Positions 1 to 5,935 of a stretch of 5,935 nt of DNA are shown piece by piece. The stretch spans positions 1 through 5,935 of the forward strand of contig JAHHLP010000165.1 of NCBI GenBank assembly GCA_018679295.1, in the 5' to 3' direction. Both the position numbers and the translations under genes were made by a program. The notes under the pieces are model-generated. The model was not told the DNA's origin. It ran no database searches and saw nothing but the letters and a program-made list of their open reading frames with translations. The stretch comes from Rhodothermia bacterium. GTDB taxonomy: Bacteria; Bacteroidota; Rhodothermia; Rhodothermales; JABDKH01. Within the stretch, counting starts at the first letter, position 1. Each line of letters begins with the position of its first letter.

Positions 1-1047
1 GTCGTAACGCGCGACGCGCTCGCACTATGCGAGTCCCGGCACATTGACGTCATTGTTGAAGTCACAGGTGCAGTTGAGTTCGGATCTCAGGTTGCCACCC
101 ATGCGATCGAGCATGGCAAACATGTGGTCGCTATGAATGCGGAACTCGACGGCACTGTAGGGCCTCTTCTCAAGGTCATGGCCGATCGGAAAGGCGTGGT
201 CTTCACAAATGCTGATGGCGACCAGCCGGGTGTAATTATGAACCTCTACCGGTTTGTAAAAGGCATCGGAGTTCGTCCCATTCTTTGCGGTAATATCAAA
301 GGCCTACACGATCCGTACCGGAATCCGACTACACAGGAAGGATTTGCCCGGAAATGGGGCCAGAAGCCTCACATGGTTACCTCGTTCGCAGATGGCAGCA
401 AGATTTCTTTCGAGCAGGCTATCGTGGCCAACGCAACCGGGATGACAGTCGGCAAACGAGGGATGTATGGTCACACGGTGCCGGCGGGCACTCCGATTCA
501 GGAGGCGGCAGATTTGTATTCCTACGACGAGCTGGCGAATGGCCCCGGTATTGTCGACTACGTGGTGGGCGCCGCGCCATCACCCGGGGTATTTGTGCTC
601 GGCGCTCACGATGACCCGATCCAACAGCACTATCTGAACTTGTACAAGCTAGGCGAAGGTCCCATCTACTGTTTCTACACTCCGTATCACTTGTGTCACT
701 TCGAGGTTCCGAACACAGTTGCGCGTGCAGAGCTGTTTGGTGATGCTGCGATCGCAGCGCTTGGACCGCCGACGGTGGAAGTAGTAGCTACGGCCAAGAT
801 CGATTTGAAGGCCGGTACAAAGCTGGATGGAATTGGCCACTACCATACCTACGGTTTGTGCGAGAACGCAGGAGTCGCGCGCGAGCAGAATCTGCTTCCG
901 TTGGGCCTCGCCGAAGGTTGCGTCCTGGACCGAGACATATCCAAAGACTCCGTCATCTGTTTTGAGGATGTTCAGGTACCTGAGGGACGTCTTTCCGATC
1001 AACTGTGGCAGCAGCAGCGACAGCATTTTGAAGCCAAAGCGACCTAG
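1..1047 (+). CDS. Homoserine-dehydrogenase-like oxidoreductase with C-terminal SAF domain (5' partial)
   Basis: The frame is open from base 1 and ends at TAG 1045-1047. That gives 348 visible residues; the ATG at 124 is internal, because conserved sequence precedes it. Family members are about 430 residues, so roughly 80-90 N-terminal residues with the NAD(P)-binding glycine-rich loop lie upstream. What is seen: the end of a Rossmann fold (VIVEVTGA near residue 18, then HGKHVVAMNAELD near residues 38-50); the conserved TNADGDQPG at 69-77; the GNIKG segment with a lysine at residue 100; and a C-terminal SAF-like stretch at about 259-326 (LKAGTKLDGIG, then NLLPLGLAEGCVLDRDI). This order matches the predicted homoserine dehydrogenases with SAF domain (COG4091 type). 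Such proteins are often misnamed FlgA because of the SAF domain. The substrate is unknown. Next to glycosyltransferases, oxidation or reduction of a sugar or aldehyde precursor is more plausible than threonine synthesis, but that is inference. Family call is firm; function is open. Confidence 0.92.
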   Translation, partial: VVTRDALALCESRHIDVIVEVTGAVEFGSQVATHAIEHGKHVVAMNAELDGTVGPLLKVMADRKGVVFTNADGDQPGVIMNLYRFVKGIGVRPILCGNIKGLHDPYRNPTTQEGFARKWGQKPHMVTSFADGSKISFEQAIVANATGMTVGKRGMYGHTVPAGTPIQEAADLYSYDELANGPGIVDYVVGAAPSPGVFVLGAHDDPIQQHYLNLYKLGEGPIYCFYTPYHLCHFEVPNTVARAELFGDAAIAALGPPTVEVVATAKIDLKAGTKLDGIGHYHTYGLCENAGVAREQNLLPLGLAEGCVLDRDISKDSVICFEDVQVPEGRLSDQLWQQQRQHFEAKAT

Positions 1048-1089
1048 TTGCGCGGGCTGATCCCACGGCCAAAAAGTCTCGGTTGCGTG

Positions 1090-2340
1090 ATGGAAATGTC
1101 AATTCTACAGCTGTCTAACAGCGACAACCCGCGTGCGTCTGGTGCCGTTGTTGCGATGTACAACATCCACAATGGACTGCAAGACAGGGGCATCACGAGT
1201 CGCATTGCGTGCGGACGAAAGACAACAGACGATCCAGGTGTTCATCAGATCGCGGGTGCCGCACCACGGTCGGTGCGTCTCACTTCTAGGGTCCTCGACC
1301 GCGCCTTTGAGCAGATGGGATTGAACAACCTTGGTAACGTCAACTCGTTCTGGCTTGGCAGGAGGTCCTTTTTCCAAGACGCAGACGTTCTCCACATTCA
1401 TCAACTTCACGGTTCAGAGTTTTCGTACGCGGCTTTGCCACGTTTGACCGTTGACAAGCCTGCGGTCTTCACCTTCCACGATATGTGGGCCATGACGGGG
1501 CACTGCGGCTTCAGTTTTGATTGTGAGCGATGGAAGTCCGGCTGCGGAAACTGTCCCTATCCCGATGTCTTTCCATCGATTCGCCGAGACAGCACGGCGA
1601 TGGAATGGCGTCTCAAGAAACGTTTCTTGAACGACTCCAATCTTGCGATAATCGCGATCTGCTCGTGGACCAAGCGACTCCTTGCCGAGAGCATGCTGTC
1701 AGATCTTCCCATCCACTTGATTCCGAATGGGATAGACACGCACGCGTACAGACCCCGCGACACCGAACAAAGCAAGCGCGTATTAGGGCTTCCCCCTGAC
1801 AAGGTGGTGCTCCTGGTAAGTGCGGCTCGGCTCACAAACCATCGTAAAGGTGCGGATCTTTTGGTGAAGGCCATCCAACAGCTTCCCCAGTCGACACGTC
1901 AAAAATGCTGTTTGATGACAATGGGAAAACAGGGGGCCTGGTTGCAGACGGAGGTCGATATTGAAGTCAAGCCTCTCGGGTTTGTGGCCGATACCGACAG
2001 CAAGGCGGTGGCTTATTCGGCGGCCGATGTCTTTGTTCATCCGTCACGAGCCGACACCTTGCCCTTGGTGTTGCAGGAGAGCATGGCGTGCGGGACACCT
2101 ATGATCGCATTTGACGTTGGTGGAGTATCAGATCTCGTTCGAAACCAGTTGACTGGATGGTTGATTCGTCCTGAAGATCCTGATGATCTTGCACGCGGTA
2201 TAGAAGAGGCGGTTGAAGACGAGCCCACAAGACTCCGGATGCGAGAGACTTGCAGGTCCGTGGCCCAGTCGGAGTTCTCCATTGAGCTTTCTGTAGACCG
2301 CCACATCAATCTTTATCAATCGTTGACTCAAGCTTCCTAG
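1090..2340 (+). CDS. Family 4 glycosyltransferase, WcaC-like (GT-B fold)
   Basis: The product is about 416 residues, typical for GT4. It should transfer a sugar from a nucleotide-activated donor to a growing glycan in the cytoplasm or at the inner membrane face. No membrane segment is evident. The N-terminus (ILQLSNSDNPRASGAVVAMY) is the usual first strand and glycine-rich loop. H130-D-M-W starts a four-cysteine segment (C139, C145, C152, C155) seen in WcaC-type enzymes. PNGID lies at 212-216, and the donor-phosphate site R247 with RKG 252-254 follows. The nucleotide-sugar motif is D322-x7-E330 inside PSRADTLPLVLQESMACGTP; aspartate in place of the first glutamate of EX7E is common in this subfamily. 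Start choice: ATG 1090 places the first strand close to the N-terminus. ATG 1096, GTG 1087 and a TTG at 1048 directly after the previous stop are alternatives, and none has a clear ribosome binding site. Donor, acceptor and linkage cannot be read from the sequence. Confidence 0.93.
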   Translation: MEMSILQLSNSDNPRASGAVVAMYNIHNGLQDRGITSRIACGRKTTDDPGVHQIAGAAPRSVRLTSRVLDRAFEQMGLNNLGNVNSFWLGRRSFFQDADVLHIHQLHGSEFSYAALPRLTVDKPAVFTFHDMWAMTGHCGFSFDCERWKSGCGNCPYPDVFPSIRRDSTAMEWRLKKRFLNDSNLAIIAICSWTKRLLAESMLSDLPIHLIPNGIDTHAYRPRDTEQSKRVLGLPPDKVVLLVSAARLTNHRKGADLLVKAIQQLPQSTRQKCCLMTMGKQGAWLQTEVDIEVKPLGFVADTDSKAVAYSAADVFVHPSRADTLPLVLQESMACGTPMIAFDVGGVSDLVRNQLTGWLIRPEDPDDLARGIEEAVEDEPTRLRMRETCRSVAQSEFSIELSVDRHINLYQSLTQAS

Positions 2341-2349
2341 TCTGCTGGC

Positions 2350-3429
2350 ATGACGATTATCAATCGCCTGCGCACATTTGCAAAATCAAGACGCTTGCAC
2401 AACGAGTATCGCTTCGCCCCGGTGGCTGACATAGCCACCGTCGAACGGACGTTGGAACGCACGGTCCACGACGCAATTGAAACCCCCGAAATGCTCGATT
2501 TCCCACTCTGGGAGGAGGCTGAGCACCTTCGCAACCGCACGTATGCTCCTCCGGAAGATTATGTGGGTGTCCTCCGGGATGTTCTCTATTGCCCGGTCAA
2601 CAACGTGATCTTGGGAACGCGCCGACGAGTCGCAGAGGAGACGATGGACAGAAAGCGGCTCCGGGCCACTCCGGATTACGATGCTGAACCTGTTTTCATT
2701 CCCGGTTACAGCACACTACTTCGTTCTCCCGGGAAAGCATACTATCACATGCTAATCGACAGGCTGCCTCGTTTGATTGCTGTCTCGAACGCCACGAAGG
2801 GGCTTTCTGAGACCGTCAACATGCTCGTCCCGGGAGGTGCTACCTCGATCGAGGATTACTTCGTGCCGCAGGTCGTTGCCAAGCACATGGAGTTTATCGA
2901 TCCAGGCCCCGGCTCAATATTTCGACTTGAGTATTGTCTCTTCACACCGTTCAAGACCCGGCGCATGGTCGGATTCATACCTCCGGTGTATGCTCAGCAC
3001 CTGAGACAACAGCTACTTCCTGACCGACCGTCACAAAGATCAGGTCGCGTCTATATCTCGCGAGAGACGCAGGATCGACGGCGGATCTCCAACCGGCTGG
3101 AGCTGATGGAAGCTCTGGAGCCGCTGGGATTCAGATCCGTGATTCCGGAAAGGCTCAAGCTCGACGAAGAGGTTGAACTGTTCTATGACGCCGAGTTCGT
3201 GATCGGACCGCATGGCAGCGGATTTACCAATGTGCTGTTCGGCGACCAGTTGACGATGCTCGAGCTGTATCCGACCCACTTTATGGTTCCGCATTTCTAT
3301 TACCTGTGTCACTCTCTTGGGCACCGGTACGATTTCATGTGCCAGGAGGGTGAGAATAGGTATCCGGCATCCTATCCCGTGGACGTTCAAGCAGTTTTGG
3401 ACCGTCTGGCAGAACACGGAATCCGATAG
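2350..3429 (+). CDS. Glycosyltransferase family 61 protein (DUF563 type)
   Basis: This 359-residue protein begins 9 bases after the stop of the GT4 gene and is probably co-transcribed with it. GT61 includes plant xylosyl/arabinosyltransferases, animal EOGT and many bacterial capsule and exopolysaccharide enzymes. Family landmarks in order: Y132-H133-M-L-I-D137 with LPR 139-141, matching the family FYHW-L-D-LPR region with M in place of W; YISR at 235-238 followed by an Arg-rich RRRISN segment; the EALEPLGF strand; the LDEEVELFYDAEFVIG segment; GPHGSGFTN at 286-294, the family's GxHGAxLTN signature; and LELYP at 304-308. The roughly 110 N-terminal residues are variable, and no signal peptide or transmembrane helix is seen, so cytoplasmic action is likely. 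The donor sugar is not predictable. The ATG at 2350 is the first start after the in-frame stop at 2338, which fixes the upper limit. The region just upstream lacks a Shine-Dalgarno sequence. Confidence 0.9.
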   Translation: MTIINRLRTFAKSRRLHNEYRFAPVADIATVERTLERTVHDAIETPEMLDFPLWEEAEHLRNRTYAPPEDYVGVLRDVLYCPVNNVILGTRRRVAEETMDRKRLRATPDYDAEPVFIPGYSTLLRSPGKAYYHMLIDRLPRLIAVSNATKGLSETVNMLVPGGATSIEDYFVPQVVAKHMEFIDPGPGSIFRLEYCLFTPFKTRRMVGFIPPVYAQHLRQQLLPDRPSQRSGRVYISRETQDRRRISNRLELMEALEPLGFRSVIPERLKLDEEVELFYDAEFVIGPHGSGFTNVLFGDQLTMLELYPTHFMVPHFYYLCHSLGHRYDFMCQEGENRYPASYPVDVQAVLDRLAEHGIR

Positions 3430-3449
3430 ATAGTCCACAGACAGACCGC

Positions 3450-4304
3450 GTGCACCGAAGTTTGGGAAACCTCTTCACAGAATTCCTCCGACGCTCGACC
3501 TCATCCATGCGTGCGCTCCCCGATTTCATAATTGCGGGAGTAATGAAAGGCGGTACGACATCGCTTTTCGACTACCTCGGGCAGCATCCGCAGGTGGTCA
3601 TCCCGCAAATAAAGGAGATTCATTACTTCGACCTCAACTTCCATCGTGGCGAAGAGTGGTACCGCTCCCACTTTCCACCGAGACTCGGCCTCAGGCTGAG
3701 AGGTATTCGATTACGTAAGCGCGTCATCACGGGCGAAGCGAGTCCCTACTACACTTTTCACCCTCTCGCACCTGAGCGCATTATAGATCGACTGCCCGGT
3801 ATCCGGGTCATTGTGCTACTTCGAGATCCGGTAAGGCGCGCGATTTCTCACTACCACCATATGATTCGGAAGGGCAGGGAGACGCTTTCGTTCGCCGAAG
3901 CTGTTCACGCCGAACGCGAACGGCTTGAAGGTGAAGAGCAACGTATTATCGACTCGCCGGAGTACTCTAGCAATAACCACCAGCATTTCTCGTACGTCGC
4001 TAGAGGCGTGTATATCCGGCAACTGGAGCGCTTCGAAACCCTGCGAGAGAAAGGTCGACTTCTCGTTCTTTCGAGTGAGGCTCTGTTTCAGGATACGCAG
4101 ACAACCTTCGATCGTGTGACAGACTTTTTGCAGATAGATCGACACACTTTGGAAGATGTACCGGTCTTGAACGTAGGAACCTACGGGAAGGAGGATGCGG
4201 ACACGATTCGCGAGCTTCGCGACTTCTATCGCCCGTTCAACTCCCACCTCCAAACGATCATCGACACGAAGATGCCCTGGCTGAATTCACCGACGGATAG
4301 CTAA
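3450..4304 (+). CDS. PAPS-dependent sulfotransferase, heparan-sulfate-sulfotransferase-like (first of two)
   Basis: The protein is 284 residues if begun at GTG 3450, 20 bases after the GT61 stop. It should move a sulfuryl group from PAPS to a glycan hydroxyl or amino group. The 5'-phosphosulfate loop is GVMKGGTTSL (30-39, K33). E56 in KEIHYFD aligns with the catalytic-base glutamate of heparan sulfate 3-O and N-sulfotransferases. WYRSHFP (70-76) and GEASPYY (95-101) follow. The 3'-phosphate site is R125-D-P with S133 in RDPVRRAISHY. RGVY (185-188) and the FLQ helix start (226-228) complete the Sulfotransfer_1 pattern. An arginine-rich insert at 78-91 is absent from the next gene's product. 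ATG 3507 is an alternative start giving 265 residues, beginning just before PDFII. I favour GTG because it keeps the tight operon spacing and because a short basic leader before RALPDF is common in such proteins. The leader is too polar for a clear membrane anchor. Acceptor and sulfation position are unknown. Confidence 0.93.
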   Translation: MHRSLGNLFTEFLRRSTSSMRALPDFIIAGVMKGGTTSLFDYLGQHPQVVIPQIKEIHYFDLNFHRGEEWYRSHFPPRLGLRLRGIRLRKRVITGEASPYYTFHPLAPERIIDRLPGIRVIVLLRDPVRRAISHYHHMIRKGRETLSFAEAVHAERERLEGEEQRIIDSPEYSSNNHQHFSYVARGVYIRQLERFETLREKGRLLVLSSEALFQDTQTTFDRVTDFLQIDRHTLEDVPVLNVGTYGKEDADTIRELRDFYRPFNSHLQTIIDTKMPWLNSPTDS

Positions 4305-4314
4305 CCGCAGTCTT

Positions 4315-5124
4315 ATGCCGATTCCGGACTTCATCATTATCGGTGCTATGAAAGCAGGAACAACGAGCCTGTATCACTATCTAGCTGCGCATGACCAGAT
4401 CGACATGTCTTCGATGAAGGAGACCAACTATTTCATTGCGCAGAAGAACTACGAGAAGGGTCACGGATGGTATCGGTCGCTCTTTCGAGAAGATGGGCGC
4501 CTGACCGGTGAGGCGTCGCCAAATTATACCAAGCGGCATATCTTCGGCGATGTTCCACGTCGCATACACGAGTGCAATTCCGACGTTAAACTCGTCTATC
4601 TGGTGCGCGACCCGATCGAACGAATTCTATCGCATTATGTCCACAATTACGCGCACGGTCGAGAGAGTCGATCGTTCGAAGCGGCGCTTTCCAGTTTTGA
4701 AAACAACAACTATCTGGAGACGAGCAAATACTACTTTCAGATTCGTGCATTCCTGGACTATTTCGATCGTGATAGAATCCTCGTCCTGGAGTCGCGACAG
4801 CTCTTGACAGACGGTCAAAACTCGGTTAAGAGGGTTCTTGAGTTTCTGGGTGTCGAGGGCGCGGCCGAGGTGCCGATGTCAGAGCGCCGATTTCACGCGT
4901 CATCGTCCAAGATGCGAAGGTCGGCACTTGAGCGGCACGTCAGTTTTGAACCTGCGGTAAAGCTTTTGAAAAGAGTGCTGCCGTCCTCGCTAACAGAACC
5001 GGTGGATTTCGCGCGCCCTGTTCCGAGCCAGTCGATGATGGTTCGCCTGAAGGAGGCTCTTGTCGCCGACGCGGAGGCCTTTAGAAGTCTGATCGGTGAC
5101 CCGCTAGACTCATGGCAAGTTTGA
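4315..5124 (+). CDS. PAPS-dependent sulfotransferase, heparan-sulfate-sulfotransferase-like (second of two)
   Basis: This 269-residue protein starts at ATG 4315, 10 bases after the stop of the first sulfotransferase, so the two are almost surely co-transcribed. The 5'-phosphosulfate loop is GAMKAGTTSL (10-19, K13). E36 in the MKETNYF segment aligns with the catalytic glutamate of heparan sulfate sulfotransferases. GWYRSLF and GEASPNY follow. The 3'-phosphate site is R98-D-P with S106 in RDPIERILSHY. SKYY (137-140) takes the place of the RGxY motif, and FLG at 177-179 opens the C-terminal helices. All catalytic and cofactor residues I can identify are present, so it looks active. Against its neighbour, only the cofactor motifs and the WYRS and GEASP segments align well. 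This points to an old duplication or separate recruitment, and probably to a different acceptor site. The start needs little choice: the cofactor strand PDFIIIG begins at residue 4. No signal peptide or membrane segment is seen, so it probably acts in the cytoplasm. Confidence 0.93.
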   Translation: MPIPDFIIIGAMKAGTTSLYHYLAAHDQIDMSSMKETNYFIAQKNYEKGHGWYRSLFREDGRLTGEASPNYTKRHIFGDVPRRIHECNSDVKLVYLVRDPIERILSHYVHNYAHGRESRSFEAALSSFENNNYLETSKYYFQIRAFLDYFDRDRILVLESRQLLTDGQNSVKRVLEFLGVEGAAEVPMSERRFHASSSKMRRSALERHVSFEPAVKLLKRVLPSSLTEPVDFARPVPSQSMMVRLKEALVADAEAFRSLIGDPLDSWQV

Positions 5125-5170
5125 AGGCCATCTGTGATTGCCGATCAAGCGACATGGCGATTCATGGCCT
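5125..5170 (+). other. Possible two-part hairpin after the second sulfotransferase gene
   Basis: Directly after the TGA at 5122-5124, AGGCCAT (5125-5131) can pair with ATGGCCT (5164-5170). Inside it, GATTGCC (5136-5142) can pair with GGCGATT (5156-5162), using two G-U pairs, to leave a 13-base loop. The sides are separated by an unequal internal loop (4 bases against 1). No T-run follows, so it is not a standard intrinsic terminator. It could limit readthrough into the propeller gene or protect the 3' end of the upstream message, or it could be chance. The rest of the gap, 5171-5219, holds no promoter or operator that I can support. Confidence 0.3.
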
Positions 5171-5219
5171 GGAAGTTGCTTGGCTACGGATGGCGTTACT
5201 GAATCGACTAACATTTCGA

Positions 5220-5935
5220 ATGGGCGTGAAGTTGAGACTGAACGTGAGATTCCTGTCGGGCTGCGTCCGGCTAGCAAGCCTGATCAGCATTCTTGTTGCA
5301 CCGTTTCTCCCGTGGAGCGCAGAAGGCCACGTTCCACATGACAACGCGGCTGCGGTGGTCGCCTCCCCGCAATTCGAGGCGTTTCCACATGTCTACGCGA
5401 TAGTTCGCAACACACTGTTTAGGTCCACGAACGCAGGACTCACCTGGAACCGTTTATCCAATGGACTATGCTCTGGAGAGACGGTTGCAGTAGCGATATC
5501 GCCTGATTATGGGGCCGATGGAGAGGTCGTAGCCTCCTGTGGTGACGGCGGGGTCTACAGGAGTAGGGACTACGGTTTGTCTTTCTCGCGTCTCGACGAG
5601 CGGTTTGGCCATCTTGTCATCGACTTTAACTACCTCAAGGATTCTCCATTTGGCTTATCCCTTCTGACTCATGAGGGTGCGTTGTTCGTCCTCGAGAACG
5701 ATTCCGTATTTGCGTCCGTTCGGATACCTGAGCCGGCCACATCAATTACATGGGAGAGGGACGGATTGATGATTGGAACCGAGGGGGGTAGGGTCTTTAC
5801 CAGCGAGTATCCGTTTAGGGGAGACTGGGACGAGTTGGTTGTGTTGGGTAGCCGCATAACGGCGATGTTTTGGAACTCGACAAGCAACGATCTGCTTGTT
5901 GGTACGCGCGCGCACGGTGTCGTTTCGGTACATCT
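5220..5935 (+). CDS. Probable exported Asp-box (BNR-type) beta-propeller protein (3' partial)
   Basis: An open frame runs without a stop to the window end, giving 238 complete codons from ATG 5220. From that start the N-terminus looks like a signal peptide: basic residues K4, R6, R10 and R17, a hydrophobic core at about 18-31, and a possible cleavage after A34. Two Asp-box motifs follow 46 residues apart: S69-T-N-A-G-L-T-W76 and S115-R-D-Y-G-L-S-F122. Between them SPDYGADGEVVA (94-105) matches the SPDY-x-x-D linker common in multi-repeat propellers of the sialidase/BNR/YCF48-like class. The later part (FTSEYPF, then LLVGTRAHGVV) looks like degenerate blades. Such proteins are often extracellular or periplasmic, and the fold alone does not set a function; a sialidase call is not justified. 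In-frame ATGs at 5190, 5154 and 5112 are other possible starts. The last overlaps the sulfotransferase stop. GGAAG at 5171-5175 lies 14 bases before ATG 5190, which is too far to be decisive. Same strand and closeness allow operon membership. Confidence 0.75.
   Translation, partial: MGVKLRLNVRFLSGCVRLASLISILVAPFLPWSAEGHVPHDNAAAVVASPQFEAFPHVYAIVRNTLFRSTNAGLTWNRLSNGLCSGETVAVAISPDYGADGEVVASCGDGGVYRSRDYGLSFSRLDERFGHLVIDFNYLKDSPFGLSLLTHEGALFVLENDSVFASVRIPEPATSITWERDGLMIGTEGGRVFTSEYPFRGDWDELVVLGSRITAMFWNSTSNDLLVGTRAHGVVSVH
5415..5585 (+). repeat. Two Asp-box protein repeats within the propeller gene
   Basis: The translated units LFRSTNAGLTW (from 5415) and VYRSRDYGLSF (from 5553) share the pattern hydrophobic-hydrophobic-R-S-x-[ND]-x-G-L-[TS]-aromatic. 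That is the Asp-box turn S-x-D-x-G-x-x-W. They are 46 residues apart, a normal blade spacing. The DNA of the two units is not closely alike, so they are old structural repeats, not a recent tandem duplication. Further copies probably lie beyond the window. Confidence 0.7.

Noticed and set aside
1..1047. Naming the first gene as flagellar FlgA because of its C-terminal SAF domain.
   Set aside because: The Rossmann end and the TNADGDQPG segment place it with SAF-containing dehydrogenase-like proteins; no flagellar genes are near.
1045..2352. The first three genes lie in the same reading frame and are separated only by TAG stops (1045 and 2338), which could suggest amber recoding and a giant fusion protein.
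   Set aside because: Each protein ends and begins at normal family boundaries, the 9-base gap before 2350 reads as non-conserved sequence, and a third TAG at 3427 ends the GT61 gene normally before a frame change. Sharing a frame by chance is not rare.
3816..4253. A 145-codon open frame on the minus strand inside the first sulfotransferase gene, and a similar 132-codon one at 3040-3438.
   Set aside because: Both lie wholly opposite well-supported genes with catalytic motifs, and their translations show no recognisable domain.
5125..5219. Intrinsic terminator or promoter in the gap before the propeller gene.
   Set aside because: The hairpin lacks a T-run, and I found no pair of -35 and -10 boxes at proper spacing that is better than chance.
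5253..5264. A lipobox-like LSGC (residues 12-15) in the propeller protein, suggesting a lipoprotein.
   Set aside because: The hydrophobic stretch comes after the cysteine, not before it, so it does not fit a lipoprotein signal peptide from the ATG 5220 start.
5138..5341. A 67-codon plus-strand frame over the gap and the start of the propeller gene.
   Set aside because: It is low-complexity, charged sequence with no family resemblance, and it competes with the frame that carries a signal peptide and Asp-box repeats.
5220..5935. Calling the propeller protein a sialidase.
   Set aside because: Asp-boxes occur in many unrelated propellers. The visible part shows no convincing sialidase arginine triad or FRIP-type motif, and the gene is incomplete.

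Overview
The window reads as bacterial chromosomal DNA of moderate GC (by eye a little over half). It carries six genes, all on the + strand and tightly packed. Both ends are cut: the first gene has lost its start and the last has lost its end. The lineage cannot be fixed from this sequence. None of the five starts inside the window has a convincing Shine-Dalgarno sequence. The gene content (sulfotransferases, GT4 and GT61 glycosyltransferases, an Asp-box propeller) is found across many environmental bacteria.

Layout. 1-1047: C-terminal part of an NAD(P)-dependent oxidoreductase of the homoserine-dehydrogenase-like, SAF-domain family. 1090-2340: a GT4 (GT-B fold) glycosyltransferase of the WcaC-like type. 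2350-3429: a GT61 (DUF563-type) glycosyltransferase. 3450-4304 and 4315-5124: two consecutive, strongly diverged PAPS-dependent sulfotransferases of the heparan-sulfate-sulfotransferase-like type. 5125-5219: a short gap with a possible hairpin. 5220-5935: the first 238 codons of a probable exported Asp-box (BNR-type) beta-propeller protein, running off the window.

How the genes may work together. Genes 2 to 5 make a coherent module for a sulfated surface or extracellular glycan: two glycosyltransferases add sugars and two sulfotransferases decorate the product. Gaps of 9 to about 42 bases suggest one transcript. The oxidoreductase at the 5' end may supply or modify a precursor (inference). 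No polymerase, flippase, ABC exporter, PAPS synthesis gene or nucleotide-sugar synthesis gene is visible, so those functions must lie outside the window. The propeller gene may close the operon or begin a separate unit. I saw no tRNA, rRNA, CRISPR array, insertion sequence or long nucleotide repeat.
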